From Cardiobacteriaceae bacterium (lineage in GTDB: Bacteria > Pseudomonadota > Gammaproteobacteria > Cardiobacteriales > Cardiobacteriaceae), in assembly GCA_030525785.1 (NCBI GenBank), contig JAUNEA010000005.1, forward strand, positions 9,148 to 73,147: a DNA stretch of 64,000 nucleotides, in the 5' to 3' direction. This document shows positions 27,466 through 37,428 of the stretch, piece after piece. A program made the translations under genes and the position numbers. The notes under the pieces were generated by a model, which saw only the letters and a program-made list of their open reading frames with translations, did no database searches and was not told the origin of the DNA. How positions within the stretch are numbered: position 1 is the first letter of the stretch; the number at the start of each line of letters is the position of its first letter.

Positions 27466-27991
27466 CTAGTTTTTTATATTGATGTTGTTTCCATCTCCTA
27501 TGTTGCTGCTGTCGTTGTTACTAATATTACTCATTGAATGACCGCTTGATGCTGTTGTTTGATTCGCTCTCGTCCCTGTCAAAATATAGTTTACGTCAAG
27601 ACCCGCGTGAGCTATTTTTGCTAACAAACTGACACTAAAACTTAGATGGTTTCTCTCTACTTTAGTTAAAAAAATCAATACTTACCCCAATCTTTTTAGC
27701 AAACTCCTCGCGCTGTAACCCTTTTTCAGTTCGCATTTCTATTAAGCGCATACTAAAGTCATCTTGAGTGAACTCACTGCCACTGCCCATTGAAGACATA
27801 TCAGAGAATCTCAACTCCATCTCAGTTACACCAAAAATATTAGCAAGTGCTTTCGTGTATCTCGGCTTCTGTGTGTGTCCTGTTTCAAGCTGATTGATAG
27901 ACGCTTGCGTTTTTCCAAGCCTCTCTGCTAAATCAGACTGAGACATTCCATGTAGCTCTCTTAAAAATCTAACATTTCTTCCAATACTCAT
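27466..27991 (-). pseudogene. Frameshifted XRE-family repressor-like gene
   Basis: The reading frame starts at 27991 (AGGAGG six bases upstream) and encodes an N-terminal XRE helix-turn-helix (MSQSDLAERLGKTQASINQLE, about 15-35). It stops after about 109 codons at a run of seven T. Dropping one T restores the frame into the next 70 codons, giving a protein of about 174 residues, almost the length of the upstream paralogue (173). The restored protein has a second helix-turn-helix and the tail SNIGDGNNINIKN. It could be a true null, a length-variable switch, or a homopolymer read error. It follows the paralogue by 22 bases. Confidence 0.7.
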
Positions 27992-28013
27992 TACCTACCT
28001 CCTACTTAGTAGC

Positions 28014-28535
28014 TTATTTTTTAGAATGCTGGTTTTGTATCTTGATATTGTTTCCATCTCCTATGTTGCTGTAGTTTATAGAAGATTCTCTATCTTGTGA
28101 ACTTCTATAGCCACCAAAAATATAGTTTAAATCAAACCCTTGTTCCGATAGATGTTTAATGTAATCGCTGGTTATATCCTTGTCTGCAAATTCAAAATCT
28201 TGTATCGCTTCAATAGAAAATCCCGTTTTTTGCGACAATTCAAACTGCGTTAAGTTTTTTCTAGCTCTCTCTTCTACAAGTCTCACTGCTATCTCTTTGC
28301 GTGCCTGATTTTCTCTTAACTGTGTTAGTTCTTCATATTCATTTTCGCCAACCATAAGCCACCTTGCGCTTACGTTAAATTTTTTCGCGAGTGCTTCAAT
28401 ACGTTTGCTGGGTATACCTTTATCTATCCATAGCTGAACAGATTGAGGGGTTATGCCGAACCACTCCCCGATTTTCTCATTTGTTAAATTGTGTTGTTTT
28501 TTGAGTATGTTGAGTCTTTTTCCAGAGTTATTCAT
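28014..28535 (-). CDS. XRE-family double helix-turn-helix regulator, phage-repressor-like
   Basis: A 173-residue protein with two helix-turn-helix regions, about 5-55 (LTNEKIGEWFGITPQSVQLW) and about 80-130 (LTQFELSQKTGFSIEAIQDFE). It ends with YSNIGDGNNIKIQN, a tail shared with the neighbouring frameshifted gene. The start at 28535 has AGGAAA about four bases upstream; an ATG six codons earlier is possible. It lacks a visible RecA-cleavable peptidase domain. AT-rich codon use and absence of the palindrome mark it as acquired. The partner genes a phage repressor would control are not in the window. Confidence 0.75.
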   Translation of the reverse strand: MNNSGKRLNILKKQHNLTNEKIGEWFGITPQSVQLWIDKGIPSKRIEALAKKFNVSARWLMVGENEYEELTQLRENQARKEIAVRLVEERARKNLTQFELSQKTGFSIEAIQDFEFADKDITSDYIKHLSEQGFDLNYIFGGYRSSQDRESSINYSNIGDGNNIKIQNQHSKK

Positions 28536-28553
28536 ACCGTTTCCTGCTTTCAT

Positions 28554-29001
28554 AACACTCTACGCTGTTTACTTAATATCTAGAAATTATAACTACATAG
28601 TAAAAGAAGAGAATATGTTAATTGAGATTTGACATTTACTCAAAAATCCACAAAAGCGCTTTGGGATATCTCTATTCTTCGCCACCGCTACCATCAATTG
28701 GCTAACTCTCTCTCGCATCTTGTCGTGAAACGCTTGGGGTATTTCCAATGTATAAGATTGAGTTGTCCTTATGCTCTGTTGATGCCATCATGGAAACATT
28801 TCATAACAGTAGCTTCTATAAATCCACAGTTTCCCATACCGTTATCATCATGCGCTTTGATGATACAACCTGCAACTTTATAAGACTCAATACCCCCAGT
28901 AACAGGCAATAAAAAACCCTCTGAAGCCTGATGCTACAAAGGGTTGTGAGTATTCTTGATTCTTAATGAGACGTGTTGAAAAAAGGGGATAAGCTCAAGT
29001 T
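28554..29001. other. 448-bp gap with a small coding relic and the tRNA-Ser terminator
   Basis: A palindrome copy lies near 28653. On the minus strand an open stretch of about 45 codons ends at 28769 and reads like protein (GCIIKAHDDNGMGNCGFIEA), with no ribosome site; it may be the remains of a phage-type gene. A 28911-28945 hairpin serves tRNA-Ser. No other gene is seen. Confidence 0.4.
28911..28945 (-). terminator. Terminator of tRNA-Ser
   Basis: On the minus strand AACCCT pairs with AGGGTT around a 19-base loop and is followed by TTTT. It is the first hairpin downstream of the tRNA. The stem is short. Confidence 0.5.
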
Positions 29002-29092
29002 TGGCGGAGAGAGGGGGATTCGAACCCCCGATACGCTATCAACGTATACACACTTTCCAGGCGTGCGCATTCGACCACTCTGCCATCTCTCC
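29002..29092 (-). tRNA. tRNA-Ser(GGA)
   Basis: A 91-base tRNA with a long variable arm, as in serine tRNAs. The acceptor GGAGAGA pairs with TCTCTCC, the D-loop region GCAGAGTGGTCGAA is present, the anticodon loop reads CTGGAAAG (anticodon GGA), the T arm GGGGGTTCGAATCCCCC is perfect, and CCA is encoded. Its 3' end faces the AT-rich accessory patch, the usual side for integration at a tRNA. No second copy of the 3' end was found within the patch. Confidence 0.97.
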
Positions 29093-29142
29093 GAAAGTGT
29101 TGCGCCTTGTTGAAACAAAGCGCTTTGTTTGAAAGGTAATTA

Positions 29143-31221
29143 TTATAACTGATTTGGAGCTTCTTTGATAGATAATTTTGGTCGACCTTGACGATCAATT
29201 TCCAACAATTTTACTTTCACTTCTTGCCCAACTTTCAAAACTTCATTCACATCTTGCAAACGGTAATCAACAATTTGCGAAATATGAACCAAGCCTTCTT
29301 TACCTGGCAAGAATGATACAAATGCCCCAAAATCCATAATTTTGACGACTTTCGCATCATAAATTCTACCAACTTCAGGCTCGCTGGTTAAAGCTTCAAT
29401 AATGCGTCGAGCTTCATCGGCAGATTCTTTATTTACCGCTGCAATTTTGATCGTGCCATCTTCTTCAATATCGATGGTTGCGCCTGTAGATTCTGTGATG
29501 CCACGAATGGTTGCACCGCCTTTACCAATCACATCTTTAATTTTATCCACTTCAATGCGCATATGAGTGAAACGTGGAGCAAATTCAGACAATTCTGAAC
29601 GATGCGTTGAAATGGCTTGATTCATCACTTTCAAAATATGCAAACGCCCCACTTTGGCTTGCGCCAAAGCTTGTTCCATAATTTCTTTGGTGATGCCATC
29701 AATTTTGATATCCATTTGTAAAGCTGTTACACCACGTGTGGAGCCTGCAACTTTAAAATCCATATCGCCCAAATGGTCTTCATCACCCAAGATATCAGAC
29801 AAAATCGTAAAGCGTTCGCCCTCTTTTACCAACCCCATTGCAATTCCTGCCACAGCAGTTTTTACAGGTACACCTGCGTCCATCAATGCCAAGCTTGAAC
29901 CACAAACCGATGCCATAGAGCTCGAGCCATTAGATTCTGTAATCTCAGAAACCACACGAATAGTATAAGGAAAATCGGCTTCCTTTGGCAAAATCGCTTC
30001 TACGCCACGGCGAGCCAAGCGACCATGACCAATTTCACGGCGTTTAGGCGAACCAAAGCGCCCAACTTCGCCCACACTAAAGGGTGGGAAGTTGTAATGC
30101 AACATAAAGTTTTCACGATACTCGCCATGTAAAGCATCAATAATTTGCGCATCGCGCCCTGTGCCAAGTGTTGTAACAACCAAAGCTTGGGTCTCGCCTC
30201 GCGTAAAGAGAGCTGAACCATGTACACGAGGCAACACGCCTGTGCGAATAGTAATCGGACGAACAGTCACTGTATCACGACCATCAATACGCGGTTCTTT
30301 TGCTAAAATTCTATCGCGAACAATACGGTATTCTAGTTCATGCACCGCATTAGAAACCACTGCCTCAGACCACTGTTCACCAACCAAAACCTCTAAAGCG
30401 CTTTGATGCACCGCGCCAACGGCCGATTGACGAGCTTGTTTGTCTGCTACTTGATAAGCTGCGGTCAAAGGAGCAAAGGCAATCTCACGAATTTTTTGTT
30501 CTAATTCAACATCTTTAGCAGGTGCTTGCCAGTCCCAAAGAGGCTTGGCTGCTTTTTCTGCCAAACGGTTAATGGCTTGAATAACGACTTGCTGTTGTTC
30601 ATGACCAAACACCACCGCGCCCAACATAATTTCTTCTGATAATTCATTGGCTTGAGACTCAACCATCAAAACAGCGTTTTCGGTTCCTGCCACCACCAAA
30701 TCCAAATCAGAGCCTTTAAGCGCTTTATCTGATGGGTTCAGTAAGTACTGTCCATTTTTGTAGCCAACTTTTGCTGCCCCAATAGGCCCCATAAATGGAA
30801 CACCTGAAAGCTTCAAAGCAGCAGAAGCGCCAATCATCGCCACAATATCAGGGCTAACCTCAGGATTACTGGACATAACGGTCGCAATAATCTGAATCTC
30901 ATTGAAAAATCCTTCTGGAAACAAAGGGCGAATGGGGCGATCAATCAAACGAGAAATCAAGGTTTCGCCTTCACTTGGGCGACCTTCACGCTTAAAGAAA
31001 CCACCAGGCAAACGCCCAGCTGCATAGAATTTCTCTTGATAATCAACAGTTAGCGGGAAGAAATCTTGCCCTTCTGCTACAGTTTTTTTCGCAACTGCCG
31101 TTACCATCACAACAGTTCCGCCCATATCCACCATCACAGCGCCATCGGCTTGCCGAGCGATTTCACCCGTTTCAATGCGTACTTGGTGTTGTCCGTAGAC
31201 AAAAGTTTCTATCTGTTTCAC
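29143..31221 (-). CDS. pnp: Polynucleotide phosphorylase
   Basis: A 3'-5' phosphorolytic exoribonuclease of the degradosome, 692 residues. Two RNase PH domains (about 1-220 and 310-540; the second has [20 protein letters not shown]), a KH domain (about 555-610, [11 protein letters not shown]) and an S1 domain (about 620-690) are all intact. The start is GTG at 31221 with AAGG upstream. It follows rpsO by 30 bases, the standard operon, where RNase III processing and autocontrol usually act. One full palindrome copy (KALW-type region near 30393) and one variant. Confidence 0.97.
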   Translation of the reverse strand: MKQIETFVYGQHQVRIETGEIARQADGAVMVDMGGTVVMVTAVAKKTVAEGQDFFPLTVDYQEKFYAAGRLPGGFFKREGRPSEGETLISRLIDRPIRPLFPEGFFNEIQIIATVMSSNPEVSPDIVAMIGASAALKLSGVPFMGPIGAAKVGYKNGQYLLNPSDKALKGSDLDLVVAGTENAVLMVESQANELSEEIMLGAVVFGHEQQQVVIQAINRLAEKAAKPLWDWQAPAKDVELEQKIREIAFAPLTAAYQVADKQARQSAVGAVHQSALEVLVGEQWSEAVVSNAVHELEYRIVRDRILAKEPRIDGRDTVTVRPITIRTGVLPRVHGSALFTRGETQALVVTTLGTGRDAQIIDALHGEYRENFMLHYNFPPFSVGEVGRFGSPKRREIGHGRLARRGVEAILPKEADFPYTIRVVSEITESNGSSSMASVCGSSLALMDAGVPVKTAVAGIAMGLVKEGERFTILSDILGDEDHLGDMDFKVAGSTRGVTALQMDIKIDGITKEIMEQALAQAKVGRLHILKVMNQAISTHRSELSEFAPRFTHMRIEVDKIKDVIGKGGATIRGITESTGATIDIEEDGTIKIAAVNKESADEARRIIEALTSEPEVGRIYDAKVVKIMDFGAFVSFLPGKEGLVHISQIVDYRLQDVNEVLKVGQEVKVKLLEIDRQGRPKLSIKEAPNQL

Positions 31222-31251
31222 ACGCTAACCTTTTCTTACCTAAAACAATTC

Positions 31252-31518
31252 TTAACGGCGCAGACCGAGGTCAGCAATCAATTGACGGTAGCCATCAAAA
31301 TTCACACGTTTGAAGTAGTTCAACAAACGGCGACGTTGGCTTACTAAACGCAACAAACCACGACGAGAGTGGAAATCTTTTTTATGCGCTGCGAAATGTT
31401 GTTGTAAATCATCGATACGCGCTGTCAAAAGAGCGATTTGCACTTCAGGAGAGCCAGTGTCACCTGCGGTACGTTGGTATTTTTTCAAAATTTCTTGTTT
31501 TTGTTCAACTGTTAACAT
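31252..31518 (-). CDS. rpsO: 30S ribosomal protein S15
   Basis: Ribosomal protein S15, 88 residues, the usual length, with the family segments [17 protein letters not shown] and [25 protein letters not shown]. It binds 16S rRNA and bridges to 23S. TTGGAG stands six bases before the ATG. First gene of the rpsO-pnp operon. No palindrome copy inside. Confidence 0.98.
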   Translation of the reverse strand: MLTVEQKQEILKKYQRTAGDTGSPEVQIALLTARIDDLQQHFAAHKKDFHSRRGLLRLVSQRRRLLNYFKRVNFDGYRQLIADLGLRR

Positions 31519-31613
31519 TTTTTACTCCAAGTTAAATCTCTAGCGCCACCCCATCAGTTCATAGGGCGCGAAAGTTTGAAATTGTAGCTTTTCCCAACCT
31601 TTGAGGCAAGGAA

Positions 31614-31653
31614 AAGGCGCTTTGCCACCGACTTGGTGCAGCAAAGCGCTTTG
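31614..31653 (-). terminator. Terminator of the TerD-like gene, part of it from palindrome copies
   Basis: A degenerate copy (AAGGCGCTTTGC) and a perfect one (GCAAAGCGCTTTG) flank an inner CACC/GGTG stem, giving a hairpin of about 15 pairs. On the minus strand it is followed by TTTTCC. It lies between the TerD-like gene end and rpsO. Confidence 0.65.
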
Positions 31654-31784
31654 TCCAAAATAGGCTTTAAAACCCACACAAATTCAATGGAATGGAAAGC
31701 GGCAGGCTATCCCTTAAAATGAAAGAAGGAAGCACAACCATAGCCATTCCACCACGCATTATAGCACTTTTCCCCATCAGCGCA

Positions 31785-33905
31785 TCATTCTGTGAACATC
31801 GCCCATTTATCCATCTGCAACGGCGAAAACCATTGCTGCTTAGCATTTTTAGGTGGCGTTACTGAGAATAGCCAATCGGCTTGTGATTTTTCTTCACAAA
31901 TTTCCCCTCGCGCCTTCGCGTGCAAAGTCAACAACCGTTGCCACGACAATATCGGCTGCTCTAATGCCGCTTTGACCACCATGCTCATCGTCCCCAAATG
32001 CTCAAAAACATTATTGCTCAACGAAAGCTCACGCGTTAGTGTCAAATCTAACCAAATCAAGCGCTTTTCCACCAAATCCACCACCAACGGCAAGGCAATT
32101 TGCGCATCTGAACTCAAATCCCACCGTTGTTGCACCGTTTTCGGCTCAAAAATCTCGCCTGCCATTGGAGCCTTGCGCAACATAATGCCTGCAAAACAGT
32201 GGGGTAAATCTTTATACGGCTGCCCTGAAAAACTGTTCACCGATAAAAGGACATAACGAACGCCATGTTCCAAAGCGCTTTGCCAGTCCACATCAATAAA
32301 TTCACTTGCCCCATGAGGCGCCGATGTAATATCGCCACTGTGAACCGCATAGCGATGCTTTAAATCATAATAAGCCAGCGTATTCAAATGGTTAAAATCC
32401 TTATCGAAGAATACAGCGGACAAATCAACATCAACCCGTTCACGCCCCTGTTGCCAATAGATAAAAAAGCGCAAAGTATGAGCAGGCTCAATCGAGACAC
32501 GGCTACCATAACTCATGGTTTGCAAAGCTTTGCTGGCGCTCCTTTCACGCCATGACACTGCATAATTCACCAAATCATCATCTAAATAAACTTTCCCCAA
32601 ATGCGGCAATTTGGAAAAACGCTCCACCAAATAACCTTCTAAAGCCTCAGCCCACGCCACACAAAGCGCTTTGTCCCAAGCTTTACGCTTATCCGCTTCC
32701 ACCCAAACCTTCGACACCTGCCCTTTCGGATAAAATATCCGATACGGCAAGGGGTTCTCGCGATAAGAAACATGGTGCCACAATTGCAACAACAACCTTG
32801 TCGGCACATCGTTTTTAACCTGTGCAAAGCGCTTTGCCACCAACGCACGAATCTCCTCATTAGGCGCAGTGCGCAACAAATAATCTATCTGCCTTGCCAT
32901 CACGCCCGCTCGCATCGCCAAGCAATCCAAAGCGCTTTGAAAATCCCCCGAACGCCAAAGCCCTTGCCAGCGAGCTTCAAAGCTTACATACCGACCACGC
33001 AAGCCTTCAAACAATCTCATCGCGCCCCCAAAGCGCTTATTTTCATGAGGGTGAAGGCATTCAGCGAGGCGTTTAAAGCGTTCATGATGGCGAAACATAT
33101 CCTCCAGCGTGCTGGGCAACTCGGAGATTGCTTCCAGTAAAGACAACACCAAACGCCGCTCCGAACGGCTGAGTTTGAACCGAGTCGGCTCTTTCAAACT
33201 CACATCACCACCACAGTGCGCAACCACCATGCGCAAAATATCTGTCGCTGTGTAACCCCAATGCCTTGCCCAATGCTCCACAGTTGCCAGCGAATGCGAC
33301 CAAAGCGCTTTGCCCAACAAAAGCGCTTTGGTTTCGCGGTTTGGAATTTTATCAGGCAAACGGAGGAAAAATTCATCGCTAAAATCCATAAACCAGCCTA
33401 ATAACGCCCATCTATCCGCCTGAGACAAAGCGCTTTGGCGAACCATCAAGCTTTGCATCAAGCTGTGGTAATCCTCTAAGCTTCCGCGCTCAATCACCAT
33501 CAGCGAAACCTCTTCGCGCAAAGCCTCTCTCGCCTCTTTTACAAATTGAGGACGAATCGACAAACCCCATTCATGCCCTAAGTAATGCACAAAAGCAAAT
33601 CGGCGCAAATCCTCTTCGCTCATCGCTTGAACTTGCGCTGGAAAGTTGGGGTAAAACGGCTCATGCTCCACCATTGCCCCACGCAAAGCCTCAACTGTTT
33701 TTAACAACGAAGCGCTTTGATTGATAAAGTCCTCATCATTTAAATGCAAAAAATCATGCATCAAATCATTGCTCAAGGTATAGCCAAAACGCTCCAGCTC
33801 TGCCAACAAATTCAAAATGCCAACGCTTGAATACTCGTTGCTATCGCCTTGAATCTTACCCTGAACCACAAATCGACCACGCAATCGTAAATAATCTTCT
33901 ACCAT
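31785..33905 (-). CDS. Large protein with a C-terminal TerD-like domain
   Basis: A 706-residue soluble protein. About residues 475-580 resemble the TerD fold of tellurite/stress proteins: DVDLSAVFFDKDFN, then a HSGD motif, FIDVDWQSALEHGVRYV and a NSFSGQPYKDLPHCFAG segment. TerD domains bind calcium. The N-terminal 470 residues are helical, charged and unrecognised. Such long TerD-tailed proteins are known in stress and conflict islands, but no other ter gene is nearby. The start at 33905 has GGAG six bases upstream, the G's being donated by a palindrome copy. About nine palindrome copies lie inside, two of them nearly adjacent at 33300-33330. Confidence 0.6.
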   Translation of the reverse strand: MVEDYLRLRGRFVVQGKIQGDSNEYSSVGILNLLAELERFGYTLSNDLMHDFLHLNDEDFINQSASLLKTVEALRGAMVEHEPFYPNFPAQVQAMSEEDLRRFAFVHYLGHEWGLSIRPQFVKEAREALREEVSLMVIERGSLEDYHSLMQSLMVRQSALSQADRWALLGWFMDFSDEFFLRLPDKIPNRETKALLLGKALWSHSLATVEHWARHWGYTATDILRMVVAHCGGDVSLKEPTRFKLSRSERRLVLSLLEAISELPSTLEDMFRHHERFKRLAECLHPHENKRFGGAMRLFEGLRGRYVSFEARWQGLWRSGDFQSALDCLAMRAGVMARQIDYLLRTAPNEEIRALVAKRFAQVKNDVPTRLLLQLWHHVSYRENPLPYRIFYPKGQVSKVWVEADKRKAWDKALCVAWAEALEGYLVERFSKLPHLGKVYLDDDLVNYAVSWRERSASKALQTMSYGSRVSIEPAHTLRFFIYWQQGRERVDVDLSAVFFDKDFNHLNTLAYYDLKHRYAVHSGDITSAPHGASEFIDVDWQSALEHGVRYVLLSVNSFSGQPYKDLPHCFAGIMLRKAPMAGEIFEPKTVQQRWDLSSDAQIALPLVVDLVEKRLIWLDLTLTRELSLSNNVFEHLGTMSMVVKAALEQPILSWQRLLTLHAKARGEICEEKSQADWLFSVTPPKNAKQQWFSPLQMDKWAMFTE

Positions 33906-34020
33906 TTGATTCTCCAAAGCGCTTTGGGCATTTTGCCTCGCGCACCTCACAAAGACTGTATTCTAAACCCATAGCCTATACAATGCGCTTTTCTCCAGAT
34001 TTTGCGATAACGGTAGTTTT

Positions 34021-36738
34021 ATGATGACAGATTCAAATCATTTGGTGGTGTTGGTTGATGGTTCCTCTTATTTGTTCCGTGCTTACCATGCATTGCCTAA
34101 TTTAACCAGCAAACAAGGTCACCCTACGGGCGCTCTTCACGGCGTGATGAAAATGCTGACCAAACTCTATGAAGACCTCCAGCCCGCCTATTTTGCAGTC
34201 GTCTTCGATGCCAAAGGCAAAACCTTCCGTCATGATTTGTTCCCTGAATACAAAGCCAATCGCAAAAAAGCTGACCCCGAGCTTATCGCGCAAATTGAAC
34301 CCTTGCATCAATTGGTGGAGGCTATGGGCTTTCCGTTGATCGTGGAAACAGGCGTGGAGGCCGATGATGTCATTGGCACACTCGCGCATCAAGCGCTTTC
34401 AGAGCATTATCAAGTGTTGATTTCCAGTGGCGATAAGGATATGGCGCAACTTCTGGTCAATGGCAATATTACGTTGCTCGATACCATGAAAAATGCCACT
34501 ACCACCGCAGAAAATGTGCATGAACGGTTCAAAGTCCCTGCCCTCAAAGCCTCTCAAGTTATTGATTTTCTAGCACTCATGGGTGATGATGCAGACAATA
34601 TTCCAGGTATTCCTAAAGTGGGCGAAAAAACAGCTGCCAAATGGCTTAGCGAATACGAAACCCTCGACAATCTCATCGATAACGCCAGCCGTATTTCAGG
34701 CAAAATCGGCGAAAATCTCCGCGCCCATCTGGCACAACTCCCCCTCTCCAAAGCGCTTGCCACCATCAAGACTGATGTCGAACTCTCGCTTTCCATTCAC
34801 GATTTATCCAAAAAACCCGTCCAATCCGAAAAGCTCCTCGCTCTTTGTGAACAATACGATTTACACCAACTCAAACGCCATGCCTCCGCTCAAAGCGCTT
34901 TGCCACTCGTCCATACTCCCCAAACCCAATCCACTACCCACTACCACACCCTCCAAACATTGTCTGAGGTTGAAGCATTAGCGCAAAAACTCCAAGCCCA
35001 AAAGCGCTTTGCGCTCGATACCGAAACCAATAGCCTCAATTACATGGACGCTGATTTGGTTGGATTAAGCCTTGCGCTCGAATGGGAAAATGAGCTGCAT
35101 GCCTACTATCTTCCGTTCAGCCATCAGCTTGCCGTTAATCTACCGCTGGAGGAAAGCCTCAAAGCACTTCGCCCCGTGTTGCAAAGCCCTCAAATGACCA
35201 TCATCGGTCAGCATCTCAAATACGATCGACATATTCTTTCTCGCTATGGTATTGAGCTTTCAGGCATTTGCGAGGATACCATGTTGATGAGTTACGCCTA
35301 CCACAGCACCAACACTCGCCATAATCTCGATGATTTAGCCAAGTATTACCTCAACCATCAAACCACCACTTTTGAAGAGTTAGCAGGCAAAGGCACCAAA
35401 CAACTCACCTTTGACCAAATTCCTTTGCAACAAGCCAGCCATTATGCGTGCGAAGATGCAGAAGTCACTTATCGCCTTGCCCAATGTTTTGACAACAAAC
35501 TCCAAGCCGAACCCAAGCTCAAAGCGCTTTATAAAACGCTTGAGCGACCGCTCTCGCCTGTGTTGGAATCTATGGAACGTCTTGGTGTTAAAGTCGATAG
35601 CCAAGCTTTGAAAGAACAAAGCGCTTTGCTCTCCAAGCAACTGCAATCACTTGAAGAACAAGCTTATTTAGAGGCTGGCATGATGTTCAACCTCGCTTCC
35701 CCCAAGCAATTGCAAAGCATTTTGTATGAACAACTGAAGCTGCCCGTATTGGTCAAAACACCCAAAGGTCAGCCAAGTACTAATGAAGATGCCCTTGAAG
35801 CGCTTTGCAATGACCACCCTCTCCCTCGCACCATCTTGGCTCATCGCTCTCTTGCCAAGCTGAAATCTACCTACACCGACCGCCTTCCTGAACTTATCAA
35901 CCCCAAAACAGGCAGAATCCACACCAGCTATCATCAAGCCGTCACCAGCACAGGCAGGCTCTCCTCCTCCGAACCGAATCTCCAAAATATCCCCATTCGC
36001 ACCGAAGAAGGCAGAAAAATCCGCTCCGCCTTCATTGCGCCTGAAGGATTCCAAATTCTCGCCGCCGATTACTCCCAAATCGAATTACGCATCATGGCAC
36101 ACCTCTCTGGAGATGAAGGTCTACAAAGCGCTTTTCAACAAGGCGAAGATATTCACCGCTCAACTGCCAGCGAAATTTTCCACACGCCAATTTCAGAAGT
36201 TACCCAAGAACAACGCCGCAACGCCAAAGCCATCAACTTTGGCTTGATTTACGGCATGAGTGCCTTTGGTCTCTCTCGACAACTCGGCATCAGCCGTTAC
36301 GAAGCTAATGATTACATCAATGCCTACTTCAACCGATTCCCTAAAGTACGCGAATTCATGGAAAGCACACGGCAAAGCGCTTTACATCACGGCTATGTTG
36401 AAACCCTACTCGGCAGAAGACTCTACCTCCCAGAAATCAACAGCAAAAATCCAACTCGCCGACAAGCCAGCGAACGCCTCGCTATCAATGCTCCTATGCA
36501 AGGTAGCGCCGCCGATATTATTAAACTCGCTATGCTTGCCGTTATGCAGGAACTCAAACACGAGCAAAGCGCTTTGCGTTTAATCATGCAAGTCCATGAT
36601 GAGCTGGTTTTCGAACTCCAAATAGGACGCGAAGACCTTATCCCCACCATCAAAAAACTGATGGAACAAGCCTTAACCCTCTCCGTACCTCTTATTGTCG
36701 AAACAGGTCTCGGCAATAACTGGGATAAAGCGCATTGA
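34021..36738 (+). CDS. polA: DNA polymerase I
   Basis: 905 residues, full length. The N-terminal 5'-3' exonuclease spans about 1-290 (LVDGSSYLFRAYHAL; DKDMAQL; GDDADNIPGIPKVGEKTA). The 3'-5' proofreading domain is about 310-500, with its catalytic acidic pair in ALDTETNSLN. The polymerase domain has motif A ADYSQIELRIMAHLSGDEGL, motif B RRNAKAINFGLIYG and motif C QVHDELVFE. It fills gaps in repair and Okazaki processing. The start is weakly marked (GGTAG, then ATGATG). About nine palindrome copies lie inside, none within a catalytic motif. The last codons (AAA-GCG-CAT-TGA) are a degenerate copy at the edge of module C. Confidence 0.97.
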   Translation: MMTDSNHLVVLVDGSSYLFRAYHALPNLTSKQGHPTGALHGVMKMLTKLYEDLQPAYFAVVFDAKGKTFRHDLFPEYKANRKKADPELIAQIEPLHQLVEAMGFPLIVETGVEADDVIGTLAHQALSEHYQVLISSGDKDMAQLLVNGNITLLDTMKNATTTAENVHERFKVPALKASQVIDFLALMGDDADNIPGIPKVGEKTAAKWLSEYETLDNLIDNASRISGKIGENLRAHLAQLPLSKALATIKTDVELSLSIHDLSKKPVQSEKLLALCEQYDLHQLKRHASAQSALPLVHTPQTQSTTHYHTLQTLSEVEALAQKLQAQKRFALDTETNSLNYMDADLVGLSLALEWENELHAYYLPFSHQLAVNLPLEESLKALRPVLQSPQMTIIGQHLKYDRHILSRYGIELSGICEDTMLMSYAYHSTNTRHNLDDLAKYYLNHQTTTFEELAGKGTKQLTFDQIPLQQASHYACEDAEVTYRLAQCFDNKLQAEPKLKALYKTLERPLSPVLESMERLGVKVDSQALKEQSALLSKQLQSLEEQAYLEAGMMFNLASPKQLQSILYEQLKLPVLVKTPKGQPSTNEDALEALCNDHPLPRTILAHRSLAKLKSTYTDRLPELINPKTGRIHTSYHQAVTSTGRLSSSEPNLQNIPIRTEEGRKIRSAFIAPEGFQILAADYSQIELRIMAHLSGDEGLQSAFQQGEDIHRSTASEIFHTPISEVTQEQRRNAKAINFGLIYGMSAFGLSRQLGISRYEANDYINAYFNRFPKVREFMESTRQSALHHGYVETLLGRRLYLPEINSKNPTRRQASERLAINAPMQGSAADIIKLAMLAVMQELKHEQSALRLIMQVHDELVFELQIGREDLIPTIKKLMEQALTLSVPLIVETGLGNNWDKAH

Positions 36739-37008
36739 TACACGCTCTATAAACATACTCTGCAGGGAATGAGATTATTGGGGGACGTTGTCCCCCAAGC
36801 CCCCTACACGGGGTGTTACACCCCTTGACCCCAGAGCATTAAAAAGTAAAACCCCCCACGCAAAACAAAGTTTTGGTGGGGGGTTTTACTTTTTAAAATA
36901 CTTTGCGGGGTGCAGGGGCATCATGCCCCTGCTGGGGTTCGGGGCAAAGCCCCGAGTAAAACACATACTCAGCAAAATAGGCTTATGGAGTGTGTAACAA
37001 AGCGCTTT
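36727..37008. repeat. Palindromic intergenic module C
   Basis: A 282-bp module between convergent polA and a lipoprotein gene. The outer edges are AAAGCGCATTG (36727-36737, containing the polA stop) and a perfect AAAGCGCTTT (36999-37008, overlapping the lipoprotein stop). The 45-base arms are complementary with scattered mismatches. Inside are GGGGTGT/ACACCCC stems, a central hairpin with stem GTAAAACCCCCCAC, then GCAGGGGC/GCCCCTGC and GGGGC/GCCCC. The centre is terminator-like in both directions. Confidence 0.85.
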
Positions 37009-37399
37009 ATTGGCAGCTATTGGCGAGAATTTTACCTGTTTGGTTATGGGCGAGTTGGTGGATATGTCCATCGCTGTAGAGGGCGATAGAATCTCCTTCA
37101 TAGATAACCAAATCTTGATGAACATGGTGATAGAGCATCATTTCTTGCCCACGATAACGCAAGAGCAGTTTTTGTTTTGTTTCGTCCGTATAACGTGATT
37201 CAAAGGTTTCTCCGAAATGGCATTGTTTTTGGGTGAATTGGGTTGTTTCACCTGAAAGCACTTTGGGAACAAGATACGTCTCATCCAAAGGTTCTGAATA
37301 GGTTTGTGAGGGCTGGCAGCCACTCAGTCCGAAAAGGCAGAAAAGCCAAAGCGCTTTGGGAGTTGAGCGAAGAGTGATAGAGGAAAGGCTAGGTTGCAT
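37007..37399 (-). CDS. Putative MliC-like lipoprotein
   Basis: A 130-residue lipoprotein with lipobox LSGC (Cys28). The mature part, with two cysteines and segments such as QEMMLYHHVHQ and VIYEGDSIALYSDGHIHQL, resembles membrane-bound C-type lysozyme inhibitors, which protect peptidoglycan from host lysozyme. The match is by pattern only and the family motif is weak. It lies beside lytic transglycosylase genes, a fitting context. A palindrome copy falls in the signal peptide (PKALWLF). Its stop codon lies inside the edge of module C. Confidence 0.5.
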   Translation of the reverse strand: MQPSLSSITLRSTPKALWLFCLFGLSGCQPSQTYSEPLDETYLVPKVLSGETTQFTQKQCHFGETFESRYTDETKQKLLLRYRGQEMMLYHHVHQDLVIYEGDSIALYSDGHIHQLAHNQTGKILANSCQ

Positions 37400-37428
37400 A
37401 AGAATCTCGAATCAAAACCAAGTACAGC

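Noticed and set aside
28629-28883. Plus-strand 84-codon frame near tRNA-Ser
   Set aside because: No ribosome site or family pattern, and the minus strand reads more like protein over part of it.
33300-33331. Two adjacent palindromes as a terminator
   Set aside because: They lie inside the TerD-like coding frame, with no T-run, so a terminator role is unlikely.
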